From positions 1 through 58,207 of the forward strand of contig JANXAE010000002.1 in assembly GCA_025062235.1 (NCBI GenBank): a stretch of 58,207 bases of DNA, given 5' to 3'. The position numbers and the translations under genes are program-made. The notes under the pieces are model-generated. The model did not search any database. It was not told the DNA's origin and saw only the letters and a program-made list of their open reading frames with translations. The DNA is from Bryobacteraceae bacterium. GTDB lineage: Bacteria; Acidobacteriota; Terriglobia; Bryobacterales; Bryobacteraceae. How positions within the stretch are numbered: the first letter of the stretch is position 1; the number at the start of each line of letters is the position of its first letter. This document shows, one piece after another, positions 9,336 through 21,859 of the stretch.

Positions 9336-10139
9336 TCAGAGCCTCTGGCAGCGGGGGCAGAAGTGCGTGCTGCGCTGGGCCATCACGATGCGGCGAATGG
9401 GAGCGCCGCAGCGCAAGCATGGCTGGCCCGTGCGCCGGTAGACGCGGTGTTCGAATTGGAACCAACCGGGCTCGTCGTCGGCATTGACATAATCCGATAC
9501 GGACGATCCTCCCGCCGCGATGGCTTCGCGCAGGACACGACGCAGGGCCCGGTGCAAGCGCTTCACCCGTTCGAACGACAGCCTCCCTGCCGGCGTTCGA
9601 GGATGAATGCGCGCGCGGAAGAGCGCTTCGTCGGAGTAGATGTTGCCCACACCCGCCAGTATTCGCTGGTCCATCAGCAACGTCTTGATGGGTGCGCGAC
9701 GACCGCGGATTCTGGCGGCAAGTTCGCGCGCAGAGATGCTGAGGGCTTCCGGGCCGAGCTTTAGCACGCGCCGCGAGGGCCCCTCGCCTGCCGCGATGCT
9801 GCCGAACTTCCTGGGGTCGTCGAACAGCAACCGCCCGCGATCGAAGACGATGATCGCGCGCGTATGCGGCCCCGCCCGACCGTCCCACCGAAGTCGCCCT
9901 GTCATTCCCAGATGCAGCGTCAGTACGGCGCCGTCGAGCTGTACGAGCAGGTATTTCCCGCGGCGCCTGATCCCCTCGACGATCCGGCCGCGCAGGCGCT
10001 CTCCCAGACGGCGCACGTCCCCCTCGACGATTTCCGGCGCGAGAAGGCGCACGCTGCGCACCCGGCGGCCCGCCAACCGCGGCGCCAGCATCCTTGCGAT
10101 GGTTTCCACTTCGGGCAACTCGGGCATCGTCTCCAGCAT
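9336..10139 (-). CDS. mutM: formamidopyrimidine-DNA glycosylase
   Basis: MPELPEVETIARMLAPRLAGRRVRSVRL...LGMTGRL...GVGNIYSDEALFRARIHP...C-terminal zinc finger CLRCGAPIRRIVMAQRSTHFCPRCQ. Confidence 0.97.
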   Translation of the reverse strand: MLETMPELPEVETIARMLAPRLAGRRVRSVRLLAPEIVEGDVRRLGERLRGRIVEGIRRRGKYLLVQLDGAVLTLHLGMTGRLRWDGRAGPHTRAIIVFDRGRLLFDDPRKFGSIAAGEGPSRRVLKLGPEALSISARELAARIRGRRAPIKTLLMDQRILAGVGNIYSDEALFRARIHPRTPAGRLSFERVKRLHRALRRVLREAIAAGGSSVSDYVNADDEPGWFQFEHRVYRRTGQPCLRCGAPIRRIVMAQRSTHFCPRCQRL

Positions 10140-10173
10140 AGCCGCGCGCAGAGAAGTGCTAGGGTAGTTCTCG

Positions 10174-11466
10174 ATGCGATTCCCACCGGGCAGACTGGTT
10201 TCCCCGCTCGCAGTTCTCTTTGCGCCAGCGTTCGCCGCGGGGCCGGCGCTGACCTTGCGCGAGGCCGTCGAGCTGGCGCTTCAGCAAAACCCCGACGTGG
10301 CGCTGGCGCGGCTGGAGGAACGCAAGGCGGAACGCGAGATCGAGATCGCGCGCTCACCCTTCGTCCCCACGCTCGCGGTCGGCAGCGGGCTGGCCTGGTC
10401 GAGCGGCTTTCCGATGAGCATCGAAGGGGCGACGCCTTCGGTATTCCAGGCGCGCGCCATTGCGGACCTTTACAACCGGCCGCAGAGTTACCGCGTCGCG
10501 GCGGCACGGGAGATCCGTCGCGGCGTCGTCTTCGACTTGCAAGCGAAGCAGGAGCAGGTGGCGCTGCGTACCGCCGAGTTGTACCTGGAAGCGGAGCGGG
10601 CGGCGCGGTTGCTCGAGGCGGCCCGCCGGCAAGTGGAAAGCCTCGCGAAAGTGGCGGAGATCGTCGAGTGGCGCGTGAAGGAGGGGCACGAGCTGGCGAT
10701 CGAGGCCCGGCGGGCGGCGCTCGAGCTGGCGAAGGCCCGCCATCGCGTCGTGGTGCTGGACAACGCGCGGCGAAATGCGGAGGAAGCTTTGCGCGTCACA
10801 CTCGGTTTGGAGCCGGGCCAGGCGCTGCGACTGGCGGGTGAGGAACGCCCGCCCTGGCCCTTGCCGGCAACGGCCGAAGCCGCCATGGAACAGGCGCTGG
10901 CGCATAGCCACGAGTTGCGAGCTTTGGAGGCGCGGCTGTTGGCCAAGGGGCTCGAGGCGCGGGCGGAGCGAGCGGCCCGTTTGCCGCGGCTGGAGCTGGT
11001 AGCCCAATACGGGTTGCTGGCGCGCTTCAACAATTACGAGGAATTCTTCCGCAAATTCGAGCGGCACAACGGACAGCTCGGCGTCTCCTTTCAGCTCCCG
11101 CTCTTCGTGGGTCACGTCGTCGAAGCCCGCGCGGGGAAGGTCGAGGCCGAGGCCGCTCAACTGCGAATCGAGCTGCGGCGGTTGCGCGAGCAGATTGGGT
11201 CCGAAGCGCGGCGGCTGCATCAGGCGGCGCGTGAAGCCGAGGCCGCTGCCGAAGTCGCGCGACTCGAGCTGGAACTCGCACGGGAGCGCGTCTCGATCGT
11301 GCTCGCGCGGATGGACGAGGGTCGGGCGGGCCTACGCCAGCTCGAAGAGGCGCGCTTCGAGGAAAACGAGAAGTGGATCGCCTTCTACGACGCGCGCTAC
11401 CGGCTGGAAGCGGCGCGGCTGGCAGTGTTGGCACGAACGGGCAATCTGCTGGCGGCGCTCCGCTGA
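10174..11466 (+). CDS. TolC-family outer membrane efflux protein
   Basis: 430 aa; LTLREAVELALQQNPDVALARLEERKAEREIEIARSPFVPTLAVGSG..., coiled-coil repeats typical of TolC. Confidence 0.9.
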   Translation: MRFPPGRLVSPLAVLFAPAFAAGPALTLREAVELALQQNPDVALARLEERKAEREIEIARSPFVPTLAVGSGLAWSSGFPMSIEGATPSVFQARAIADLYNRPQSYRVAAAREIRRGVVFDLQAKQEQVALRTAELYLEAERAARLLEAARRQVESLAKVAEIVEWRVKEGHELAIEARRAALELAKARHRVVVLDNARRNAEEALRVTLGLEPGQALRLAGEERPPWPLPATAEAAMEQALAHSHELRALEARLLAKGLEARAERAARLPRLELVAQYGLLARFNNYEEFFRKFERHNGQLGVSFQLPLFVGHVVEARAGKVEAEAAQLRIELRRLREQIGSEARRLHQAAREAEAAAEVARLELELARERVSIVLARMDEGRAGLRQLEEARFEENEKWIAFYDARYRLEAARLAVLARTGNLLAALR

Positions 11467-11785
11467 CGCATGGTTGCGCAAGCCGGCGAGACCCGCACCC
11501 TCGGACACCCGCATCCCGAGGTAGTAAACAAAGTGTTCTGGCTGGCCGGGCGCTGCATAGGGCGCGTAGGCTCCGCCTGATCCAGGGCTCCTACGGCTTG
11601 TGCGGCCCGGACGCCGCGCAGCACCTGTCGCGACGCGAAGCGAAGCGCCACGTGCTGGTCGGTCTCGGTCAACCGTTGCTGGACGGCTCGACACTGACCG
11701 TGGGAGCCGCCGGGTTGCAGTGGGAAGCCCCGGTTGGTTGGGTGGAACGAGGAGTCCGACCTGCGCCGGAGGCCGACACGGCCGC

Positions 11786-12841
11786 TCAGGGATGGGTAAA
11801 TTCCTGTGCCCGCGGCACGAGTACCCGGTACACTTGGTCGGGCAACTGCGTCTCCCAATGCCCGCTGAACTTCGCCCAAATGACTGCGGCCAGGAACAAC
11901 AGGCCGATGCCCACGGCCATCACCCAACCCGGCATCCGCCAGCCGCCAGGCACTCCCAGCTCGAGCGCGCCGGACGCCGGGCAAGCGGCCAAGCATTCCA
12001 GACAGCCGGTGCATTCCACCGAGCGCACTGCGCGGAGCTTGTCCACCGGGAGCCATGCAGGGCAGGCCCGGGCGCACCGGGCGCAGTCAGTGCACCTTGC
12101 CGGGTCGCGTCGGATGCGCAGCGGACTGAACAGCGACGCCAGTCCCAGCAGTGCCCCGTAAGGACACAAGTACCGGCACCAGAAGTTCTGCACGAGCAGG
12201 CCCAGCAAGACCAGCGCAGCGAGTACGATGGCGGCCCTGACGCTGAGGTGCCGGAAAAAGTTCAGCATCTTGACGTCAGCGATCAAACCGTAGGGACTGC
12301 GCATGAAGGCTTCGATCGCGGCGGCGCTCATTCCGCCGATGGCCCACACGAAGAAGCCGAGCAGCAGGTATTTCAAGCTGCGCAGAGGCACGTCGGCCCA
12401 ACGCGGCAATCGAAGGTTGCGGCCAACAAACCTGCGGCCTGCCCGCCACAGAAACTCCGAAAGGGTGCCGATCGGGCAGAGCCAACTGCAAAAGCTCTTG
12501 CGCAGCAGCCACGCCACCAGCAGGAACGTCGCCAGAAGGACGGCGGCGGCCGGATGGATCTGGGGAGCGCGTCCCGTCTCGATCCACGCCCTGAGGTTCA
12601 TCAGCCCTGCGATGGGCAGCCAGCCCTCGACGCCAGCCGGACGCGCTGCGAAGGGCGTCTGACCTCCAGTCTCCCAGTAGCGGACGAAGAGGTAGAATTC
12701 CGCGCCGATCCACAGGTTCAGCAGGAGGAAACAGAACTGGAACGTTCGCCGCAGGGATCGCCAGCTGCGCGCGGCGTTTCCTCCGAACGCTTGCCTGGCC
12801 CTCTCGGCGGGCTTCGGCGCCTGTCTGATGACGGTCGCCAT
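11786..12841 (-). CDS. NapH/NosR-like polyferredoxin (4Fe-4S membrane protein)
   Basis: LLRKSFCSWLCPIGTLSEFLWRAGRR...NFWCRYLCPYGALLGL...CTDCARCARACPAWLPVDKL...ECTGCLECLAACPA; multiple TM segments. Confidence 0.88.
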   Translation of the reverse strand: MATVIRQAPKPAERARQAFGGNAARSWRSLRRTFQFCFLLLNLWIGAEFYLFVRYWETGGQTPFAARPAGVEGWLPIAGLMNLRAWIETGRAPQIHPAAAVLLATFLLVAWLLRKSFCSWLCPIGTLSEFLWRAGRRFVGRNLRLPRWADVPLRSLKYLLLGFFVWAIGGMSAAAIEAFMRSPYGLIADVKMLNFFRHLSVRAAIVLAALVLLGLLVQNFWCRYLCPYGALLGLASLFSPLRIRRDPARCTDCARCARACPAWLPVDKLRAVRSVECTGCLECLAACPASGALELGVPGGWRMPGWVMAVGIGLLFLAAVIWAKFSGHWETQLPDQVYRVLVPRAQEFTHP

Positions 12842-12901
12842 CGAGCCCAGACTACGACTGGCCGTCGGCTGGCGCAGTGACTTGCGTCACAGGCGAGGGC
12901 C

Positions 12902-13425
12902 TCAAGGTGTCGGATCGGCGGGCGCACCACCACGATCGAGATGTTTGTAGAAGCCAAGGTCCGCCCCGGCAAACCGTTTCGTCGCGTAAATGATCTGTCC
13001 GGTGTGCTGGGCGAAATGCTCGACGGCGTGGTAGATGGCTTCCATCACCGTGACCTGGTAGCCTTGCAGGACGACGGACTCGAGCAGGCGGGCGGGCGCA
13101 AGGGTGCTGAGAATTGCGACCGCCTGGCGCACCGTTCGCTCGAGGCGCTCGGCTAGCTCTTCGCGCGAGTGGCCGCCGCGAGCCGCGAACTCCGCCCTGC
13201 GGTCACGCACGTCGGGCAGCCCTGCCACCCCGTGTCCAATCCACTGCCGGACGTTGCCGCACAGGTGCAACACCAGGTTGCCCACGGAGTTCTCGTGCTC
13301 CCCGGACCGGTGCCAGAGCTGTTCGTCGGAAAGCAGGCCGAGGCAGTCCCGGATACGGGTCGCGTACTGTTCCAGCTTGCGGGCGGAAAAGCCCAGGAAA
13401 ACCTGCGCGAGCTCGGAATGCATGT
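12902..13425 (-). CDS. DinB/DUF1572-family protein
   Basis: MHSELAQVFLGFSARKLEQYATRIRDCLGLLSDEQLWHRSGEHENSVGNLVLHLCGNVRQWI...AVEHFAQHTGQIIYATKRFAGADLGFY; His pattern of DinB-like proteins. Confidence 0.85.
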
Positions 13426-13459
13426 CGCCAGCATAGCGCGCCTCCGGTACAATGGCGCC

Positions 13460-14470
13460 ATGCGGACCCTCCCCGTCTTGTTGTCCTGCGCGCTCGCTGC
13501 GTTGGCGCAGCGCAAGACAGGCAGCCCCTTGGAAGCCCTGCCGCCCCACATCGAAATCCTCACGTACTTCGGCGAGCGCGCCGACATTTCTCCCGACAAC
13601 CAACGCGTCGCCTTCATGGCCAAGAGCTTCGGCGATGCGATGGTCATCGAACTGAGGACGCGCATCATCCGCTGCCTGACATGCAACGTGCCGGGAGCGG
13701 CTTTCCTGCGGGTCATGCACCTGGTCACCGGCGACTACCTGCTGATCGGTCCCGAACGTTTCCAGGACGTGCGCACCAGCCGGTCCCGTGACAACGAGCT
13801 TTGGTTCCTGAGCCAACAGCCGGGCTCGCGGCCATTGCGGCTCCAGCAAAAAATCCACGAGGGCGCCGCGGTCTCCAAGCGAAGCCTCAAGATCGGTTTC
13901 GCGGAAACCAGCTCCCAGTTTCCCGAGATGGCGCCCGGCTCCTCGCGACTCGTAGTCGCGCAGCTGGATCTGAGCCCCGGCGGCCCGCGTCTGGTCAACC
14001 GGCGGGTAGTGTTTGAAAGCAAGGACCGGAGCTGCGTCATCGAGGCCCAGGATTTCTTCGACCACGACCGCAGGATGACGTTCACCTGCTACGAACCGAA
14101 CGACTGCGCATCGGTCATGACCATAGACCTCGCGACTGGCGAGGTGCGCAATCATTCCCGAGCGCCGGGCACTTACAACGAAGCCGAAGGCATCTTCCCC
14201 GACGGTGCATACACTCTGGTGGAGGCCGATCGGCAAGCGCACCAGCAAGGCCGCAGAGGCGGTTTCCGCGAGATTGACCTCTGGAAACTCAAGCTGGACG
14301 GGACCGGCAAGGACTTCGTGCGCTTGACCCACTTCAATGACTTCGAGGGCTACAAAGCGTCCAATGGCGTCGTCTCCACCGACGGCCGGTTCATGGCCTT
14401 CCAGCTCGCACGCACTGCCGACGAAGCCGGCGTAGGCTACGGCATTCTGCTGTACTGGTTCCGCAAGTGA
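13460..14470 (+). CDS. TolB/PD40 beta-propeller-like protein, exported
   Basis: MRTLPVLLSCALAALAQRKTG...ISPDNQRVAFMAKSFGDAM...YEPNDCASVMTIDLATGEVRN...FPDGAYTLVEAD...STDGRFMAFQLARTADEAGVGYGILLYWF. Confidence 0.7.
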   Translation: MRTLPVLLSCALAALAQRKTGSPLEALPPHIEILTYFGERADISPDNQRVAFMAKSFGDAMVIELRTRIIRCLTCNVPGAAFLRVMHLVTGDYLLIGPERFQDVRTSRSRDNELWFLSQQPGSRPLRLQQKIHEGAAVSKRSLKIGFAETSSQFPEMAPGSSRLVVAQLDLSPGGPRLVNRRVVFESKDRSCVIEAQDFFDHDRRMTFTCYEPNDCASVMTIDLATGEVRNHSRAPGTYNEAEGIFPDGAYTLVEADRQAHQQGRRGGFREIDLWKLKLDGTGKDFVRLTHFNDFEGYKASNGVVSTDGRFMAFQLARTADEAGVGYGILLYWFRK

Positions 14471-14786
14471 CCCGTAGGGCCAGGTGCCGCCGCGGAATTC
14501 GCGCCCGGCTAGCGGCCCGCAGCCGGTGGTCGCGACGCCTCCGTGGACGGGCAAGCTCGCCACGCGCCGCCGGGGCGCCCTCTTTGGCGGGAAGGTATAC
14601 GTGAGCGGTTGATACCCACAGGCGGGACCGGGTAGGTTGACCGGTTCCAGCCGGCGCCCGCGGGCTCCCGTCCCGGTGCGAAAAGCTCTTCCAGCCGCCC
14701 CTGGCGGGCGGCCGGTGCGGGATGGGAACTCCGGCGGGGCGCCTTGCCAGACAGGTATCGGGCGCCATCGTACAATGGTTGGCAGC

Positions 14787-15719
14787 ATGTCGAAGATCGC
14801 TTTCCTGTTTCCGGGCCAGGGCTCGCAACAAGTGGGCATGGGCAAGAGCCTCTACGACACCTTCCCGACCGCCCGAGCCGTGTTCGATGAAGCCGATGAG
14901 GTTCTCGGCTTCGCTTTGTCGCGGCTGTGTTTCGAGGGCCCGGAAGATCAACTGCGTCTGACCGAGAACACCCAGCCGGCGATCCTGACGGTCTCGGTGG
15001 CGGCCTTTCGCGTGCTCGAGCAGCACGGGCTCGCCCCGGATTACGTTTTGGGGCACAGCCTCGGCGAATACTCGGCGCTGGTGGCAGCCGGCAGCCTGAC
15101 CTTCCGTGACGCCGTGCAATTGGTGCGCAAGCGCGGACGATACATGCAGGAGGCGGTGCCGCCCGGCGTGGGCGCCATGGCCGCCCTGATTCGGTTGCCG
15201 GACGGAAAGCTGGAAAGCATCCTGGCTCAGGCGGCGCAACTGGAAGTGGTGACAGCGGCGAACTTCAACGCGCCTGACCAGGTGGTGATTTCCGGACATG
15301 CCGGAGCCGTGCAGCGGGCCATGGAACTGGCGCGTGCGGCCGGCGCCAAGCGCGCCGTGCTGCTGCCGGTCAGCGCGCCCTTCCATTGCCCGCTGATGAA
15401 ACCCGCGCAGCAGAGGCTGGCGGTGGATCTGAACGCCGCCCATTTCGAAGATCTGCGCTACCCGCTCATCAACAACTGGCAAGCGCGCGAAATCCACACC
15501 GGCGCCGAGGCGCGCGAGGGTTTGATCGAACAGGTGGCCCGGCCGGTGCGCTGGACGCAATCGGTGCGATACGCAGTCAGCAAGGGCGTGGAACGCTTCG
15601 TCGAGGTAGGACCGGGAAGCGTGTTGACCGGCCTGCTGCGCAGCATCGCGCCGGAGAAGCCTTGCTGGCGCTTCGGCGAAGCCAGTCAGCTGGAGGAAGT
15701 GCGTGCGGCTCTGGCTTAG
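14787..15719 (+). CDS. fabD: [acyl-carrier-protein] S-malonyltransferase
   Basis: [24 protein letters not shown]...[16 protein letters not shown]...[13 protein letters not shown]...; 311 aa. Confidence 0.97.
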   Translation: MSKIAFLFPGQGSQQVGMGKSLYDTFPTARAVFDEADEVLGFALSRLCFEGPEDQLRLTENTQPAILTVSVAAFRVLEQHGLAPDYVLGHSLGEYSALVAAGSLTFRDAVQLVRKRGRYMQEAVPPGVGAMAALIRLPDGKLESILAQAAQLEVVTAANFNAPDQVVISGHAGAVQRAMELARAAGAKRAVLLPVSAPFHCPLMKPAQQRLAVDLNAAHFEDLRYPLINNWQAREIHTGAEAREGLIEQVARPVRWTQSVRYAVSKGVERFVEVGPGSVLTGLLRSIAPEKPCWRFGEASQLEEVRAALA

Positions 15720-16725
15720 CGGGGGACTGGTCTTGCTCGCCCTGGCGGCCGGTTGCCGGCGCTCGCCGCCGGCCAACGTAGCCGCCACCGTCAACGACCG
15801 CGCCATCACCTACGACGAGCTCGAACGTTTCTACCGCATCCAGTTTCCCAGCCCGCCCGAGCAGGCCAGCGAGGAGCAGATCTGGTACCAGAAACTCGAA
15901 CTGTTGCGCATCCTGATTGACAACGAGATCATGCTCCAACGCGCCGAGAAACTCGGTCTGCTCGCCGTGGACGCGGACGTGGACGCCAAGGTCAACGAGC
16001 TGCGCGCCGGCCTGACCCAGGAGGAGTTCGAGAAGCAGCTCCGCGAACGCCAGCTCACCCTGGACGAGCTGCGACGTCAACTGCGCCGCGACCTCTCCAT
16101 CCAGAAACTGCTCAATCGTGAGATCACCTCTCATATCTCGATCAGCGACAAGGAGGTGGCCGAGTTCTACGAAGCCAACAAGGCCAGCTTCAACCGGCCG
16201 GAGCCACAGTACCGGCTGGCGCAGATCCTGGTGACTCCCTATCCGGATCCCAACGTGCGCAATCTCAAGAACGACAAGGCGCAGAACGAACTGGAGGCCC
16301 GCAAGAAGATCGAGATGATCGCCGCGCGGCTGAAGGCGGGCGAGGATTTCGCCATGCTCGCGCAGCACTACTCGGAAGACCCCAACAGCGCGGCCAACGG
16401 GGGGGAGGTCGGCTACATTCCCGAATCGGCTTTCGAGAAGGCGGACGCCGAGCTGCGCAAGATTCTGCTCTCGCTCAAACCAGGCGAGATTTCGCCCATC
16501 ATCCGCACGCCGGAAGGCTACCGCATCCTGCGGCTCATCGCGCGCGAGCCTGCCGGGCAGCGCGATCTCAATGACCCGCGCGTGCAGCAGGAGATCCGCG
16601 AGACCCTCCTCAATCGCAAGGACCAGCTTCTGCGCGCCGCCTACTACGAGGTGGCGCGCAACGAGGCCCGGGTGGTGAACTACCTGGCGCGCCGCGTGAC
16701 CCAGACGAAGGGCCGGATGAAGTGA
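15703..16725 (+). CDS. SurA/PpiC-type peptidyl-prolyl isomerase, lipoprotein signal
   Basis: GTG start overlapping the fabD 3' end; [23 protein letters not shown] lipobox; [33 protein letters not shown] parvulin domain. Confidence 0.92.
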   Translation: MRLWLSGGLVLLALAAGCRRSPPANVAATVNDRAITYDELERFYRIQFPSPPEQASEEQIWYQKLELLRILIDNEIMLQRAEKLGLLAVDADVDAKVNELRAGLTQEEFEKQLRERQLTLDELRRQLRRDLSIQKLLNREITSHISISDKEVAEFYEANKASFNRPEPQYRLAQILVTPYPDPNVRNLKNDKAQNELEARKKIEMIAARLKAGEDFAMLAQHYSEDPNSAANGGEVGYIPESAFEKADAELRKILLSLKPGEISPIIRTPEGYRILRLIAREPAGQRDLNDPRVQQEIRETLLNRKDQLLRAAYYEVARNEARVVNYLARRVTQTKGRMK

Positions 16726-16730
16726 ACCGC

Positions 16731-17804
16731 CTAGGCGCGCCCGCCGTCCGCGGGTGGCTGCCAGGCGCAGCGCGGATCCTCCCCGAGGTAGTCGCCACTC
16801 AGGGCGAAGGCGCGCGAACGGGAGCCGCCGCAGACGGTCTTGAACTGGCAGCGCCCGCACTTGCCGCGGAGCGCGGAGCTGTCGCGCAGCACATGAAACA
16901 GCGGCGAGTCGCGGTAGACCTCGAGGAGCGAGCGGCGGCGGACGTTTCCTGCGGAAACGGGCAGGAAGCCGCTGGGATAGATCTCGCCGGTGCGCGAAAT
17001 GAAGACGAAGCCCCGAGCGCTGTTGATGCCCAGGGAGCGGTGCAGCGGGTTTCCGTCGGCAGGCTGCGCGCGCCGTTCGCCTTCCGCCTCGCGCCGCTGC
17101 GCGACGTAGCGCCGGTAATGCATGGCCTCGGTGGTCTTGATCACGAAGGGCGAGCGCTTGCTGCGCTCGTAAAGGAACGCGAAAACCTCCTCGTATTCGG
17201 CGGCGGTCAGCTCGTCGGAGGCCTGCGCCCGCCCGGTCGGCACCAGGAAGAATACGTCCCACATCTGGGCGCCACAGCGCTCGACGAGGTCGGCCATCTC
17301 CTCCAAGCGGCGCCAGTTGTGGCGGCTGACGGTGGTGTTGATCTGTGTGGACAGCCCGACCTTGCGCGCCACCTCGAGCGCGGCCACGGCGCGTGCGAAA
17401 GAGCCGGGTACGCGCCGGAAGCCATCGTGGCTCCCGGCGTCGGGGCCGTCCACGCTGATCGAGATCCGCGCTACGCCCGTGGCGCGGAAACGTTCGATGG
17501 CATGCGCGGTCAGCAGCGGGGTGGGGCTGGGCGAGACGGTCGTGCGCAATCCTAGCCCGACGCTATGGCTGAGCAGATCGAACAGATCCGGCCGCTTCAA
17601 CGGGTCGCCACCGGTGAAGATCATCAACGGGTCGCCGAACTGGCGGATCTGATCGAGCAGCCGGAAGCCTTCGTGCGTGTCCAGCTCGAGCGGGTGACGG
17701 ACGGGGTCAGCCGAGGCGCGGCAGTGCACGCAAGCCAGATCGCAGGCGCGCGTAACCTCCCAGATGACGAGCCACGGAGCTTGGTCGAAATCCGTCCGCA
17801 CCAT
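16731..17804 (-). CDS. radical SAM/SPASM domain protein (TIGR04053-like)
   Basis: WEVTRACDLACVHCRASADP (CxxxCxxC), IFTGGDPLKRPDLFDL, C-terminal Cys cluster CGRCQFKTVCGGSRSRAFALSGDYLGEDPRC. Confidence 0.88.
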   Translation of the reverse strand: MVRTDFDQAPWLVIWEVTRACDLACVHCRASADPVRHPLELDTHEGFRLLDQIRQFGDPLMIFTGGDPLKRPDLFDLLSHSVGLGLRTTVSPSPTPLLTAHAIERFRATGVARISISVDGPDAGSHDGFRRVPGSFARAVAALEVARKVGLSTQINTTVSRHNWRRLEEMADLVERCGAQMWDVFFLVPTGRAQASDELTAAEYEEVFAFLYERSKRSPFVIKTTEAMHYRRYVAQRREAEGERRAQPADGNPLHRSLGINSARGFVFISRTGEIYPSGFLPVSAGNVRRRSLLEVYRDSPLFHVLRDSSALRGKCGRCQFKTVCGGSRSRAFALSGDYLGEDPRCAWQPPADGGRA

Positions 17805-17843
17805 CGCCCTCCTGCCGTGAGGCTTCGCCGCCAGCCCTTTCCT

Positions 17844-18740
17844 TCATTGTCGGCCATCGCGGAGCGGTGCACAAGTTGGTTCTTCGGCTCGCGGCCTGGC
17901 GCTGCGCCCGGCCGGGCGAGTTCGGGCGCCGGCAACCATTCGCTCGAGCCAACCTGGATCCCGTTCGAGCCACTCCAGGGCGAAGCGGGCGAGCTGGCGG
18001 TAGGCCCTGGCCAGGCCGGGGTCAACGGCCTCCAGTCCAGCCAATTCGCGACTTGCCTGTGCGACATCTGGCCCGGCAAGGACGCCTCCCCATGCCTTGC
18101 GACCGCCGTGCAGGTAGGCTCGCAGGGTGCGGTCCAGCAACTGCTCGGCGAGGCTGTTCGAGGCGGCCGCGGGCAGACCGGTGGCGCGCAGACAGCGCGC
18201 GGCAGCATCAGCCGCTGGCAGCAGCATCCCGGTACTGAAGGTCAGCGCGGCCTGAAAAACCGCCTTCCTGCCACAGGCCATCTCCCATACCTGTGCGGGG
18301 CTGCCATGGACCAGGAGCCTGGCTTCGCGCACCGCACGACGATCGCCCTCGACGACATAGCGTTCCTTCAGGCCCGGCACCGGGGTCAAGGAGGCGGTGG
18401 CCGCCCCACGCTCGGCCAACGGCTTCAGCACCACGCAATCCTCGCGACTGTCACAAAGCAGCACGGACTTGCCAGCCCACCGGTCGAGCGCGGAAGCCAG
18501 CCGTTCCAACACCTGCGGCAGCAAGCCGTCGGGCACTGCGATCAGCACCAGTTGCACATTCTCGAGTTCCTCGTAGCTTTCCGCAGCGCGACCGGCGCGC
18601 AGGGTGTTGACCAGGCGGCTCGCCAGCCGGTAGGAGGGTGCGAGAACCGGCCCCAAGCGCTCGTGGAGTCGCGGCATCCGAGCAATGAAGGAACGGCTCA
18701 GCGACCCCGCGCCCACCAGGCCGATGTGTCCCAGTCTCAT
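17844..18740 (-). CDS. Rossmann-like / DUF2520 domain protein
   Basis: MRLGHIGLVGAGSLSRSFIARMPRL...VQLVLIAVPDGLLPQVLERLA...FQAALTFSTGMLLPAADAAARCL. Confidence 0.75.
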   Translation of the reverse strand: MRLGHIGLVGAGSLSRSFIARMPRLHERLGPVLAPSYRLASRLVNTLRAGRAAESYEELENVQLVLIAVPDGLLPQVLERLASALDRWAGKSVLLCDSREDCVVLKPLAERGAATASLTPVPGLKERYVVEGDRRAVREARLLVHGSPAQVWEMACGRKAVFQAALTFSTGMLLPAADAAARCLRATGLPAAASNSLAEQLLDRTLRAYLHGGRKAWGGVLAGPDVAQASRELAGLEAVDPGLARAYRQLARFALEWLERDPGWLERMVAGARTRPAGRSARPRAEEPTCAPLRDGRQ

Positions 18741-18746
18741 CGGGCA

Positions 18747-20753
<2,007 letters not shown>

Positions 20754-20809
20754 CCTCGCTCCCAGTATACCGACCGCTGGCGCCGGGCCAGCGCGCGACC
20801 CCGCGGCTC

Positions 20810-20839
20810 TTGACACCCCTGTGCGCATGCCGCTAGATT
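20810..20839 (+). promoter_or_regulatory. sigma70-type promoter for tRNA-Arg
   Basis: TTGACA (20810-20815) - 18 nt - TAGATT (20834-20839), 19 nt upstream of the tRNA. Confidence 0.6.
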
Positions 20840-20858
20840 GATATCAGAACAGGCCGGC

Positions 20859-20935
20859 GCGCCTGTAGCTCAGCTGGATAGAGCGTCTGGCTACGAACCA
20901 GAAGGTCGGGAGTTCGAGTCTCTCCAGGCGCGCCA
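20859..20935 (+). tRNA. tRNA-Arg (anticodon ACG), CCA encoded
   Basis: GCGCCTGTAGCTCAGCTGGATAGAGCGTCTGGCTACGAACCAGAAGGTCGGGAGTTCGAGTCTCTCCAGGCGCGCCA cloverleaf. Confidence 0.97.
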
Positions 20936-21271
20936 TTCCATTGGCCTCTTGAATAAGCTCCTGTCCGGCGGTGCGCGGGGCATCCTACTTGCTGCATCCG
21001 GGGGACTGCTCGGAGTGCCCCGAGCCTCGGGGAACGGTGTCCGGCAGCCCCAATGTCGCAATCCCGTGTTCGAATTCACCCGACGCGGCTCCGGAAAGCC
21101 GCGAGAGTCCCCCGGGGCTGTCATCCTGATCGCGCTGGCGCGGGCAGCGCTCCTGTCTTTCGTTGCCGTTCTCGCCGGAGCTGCCGCGACGCCACGGAAT
21201 TCGTGTTACACTCGAAACGGCGCGTGCATGCAACCGAGACACCTCGCCGCGACTTACCCAGGCCATCTTGC

Positions 21272-21344
21272 GGGCCCTTAGCTCAGCGGTCAGAGCAGCG
21301 GACTCATAATCCGTCGGTCGCAGGTTCGAATCCTGCAGGGCCCA
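21272..21344 (+). tRNA. tRNA with CAT anticodon, likely tRNA-Ile2 (lysidine-modified)
   Basis: GGGCCCTTAGCTCAGCGGTCAGAGCAGCGGACTCATAATCCGTCGGTCGCAGGTTCGAATCCTGCAGGGCCCA; body resembles ileX/ileY-type tRNAs. Confidence 0.92.
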
Positions 21345-21859
21345 CCGCCTCGTCGCATTCCCTGGGATCCTGACAAGGATCGGCCGGACGCGAGCTCCTG
21401 CGGGATGGCCGCATGGCCCGGGAACGGCCGAGGCTGTGCCGAACTGTCCCGCCAGAGAACAGCCTCGCGGGTCGGCGACCTGTCCCCTTGGTGGACCGTC
21501 TCAGGCCGCGCTGTGATCCTCCCCGCGAGAACGGTATCGGGCTGGGGAAGGAAAGGGGCGCGGGGAAGTCTATAGGGGCCGCCGGGAACTGGCTGGTGCG
21601 TCTTGCTGGGAGCGACGCCGCCTGTGAAGCATCGCCCGAACGTATCCCCAGTGACGAATTCGAGCTCGGGAGGGCGACCGAGGCGCATTCTTGCATGCAG
21701 CCAGTTGGCGGAGCTCCGCCGCGATCGGTGCAGCGATTCCTCGTGCGGAAGGGCCGCGAAGCCGCGGACAGCGGCGAGAAGGATCGCGTTCGTCCACGCA
21801 ATGGCCGCGGGGCCCGGCGTGCAGCGGCCGGGGGACGAACAAATATAAAATTCAAATCT

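Noticed and set aside
14471-14786. Possible riboswitch upstream of fabD (gatacctgtctgg resembles part of a cobalamin box on the reverse strand)
   Set aside because: Remaining conserved B12-riboswitch blocks are not present and the orientation does not match fabD.
12902-14845. 647-aa reverse ORF running through the PD40 gene
   Set aside because: Only the last 174 aa (DinB-like) are convincing; the upstream extension is antisense to a better gene.
15577-17262. 561-aa reverse ORF across fabD end, PPIase and radical SAM
   Set aside because: Spans three well-supported genes in a different frame; GC artefact.
16731-17804. RiPP biosynthesis locus around the SPASM radical SAM protein
   Set aside because: No small precursor-like ORF or RRE partner adjacent; neighbours are DUF2520, uvrB and PPIase.
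20859-21344. tRNA-flanked genomic island
   Set aside because: No integrase, att-like duplication or mobile gene seen beside the tRNAs.
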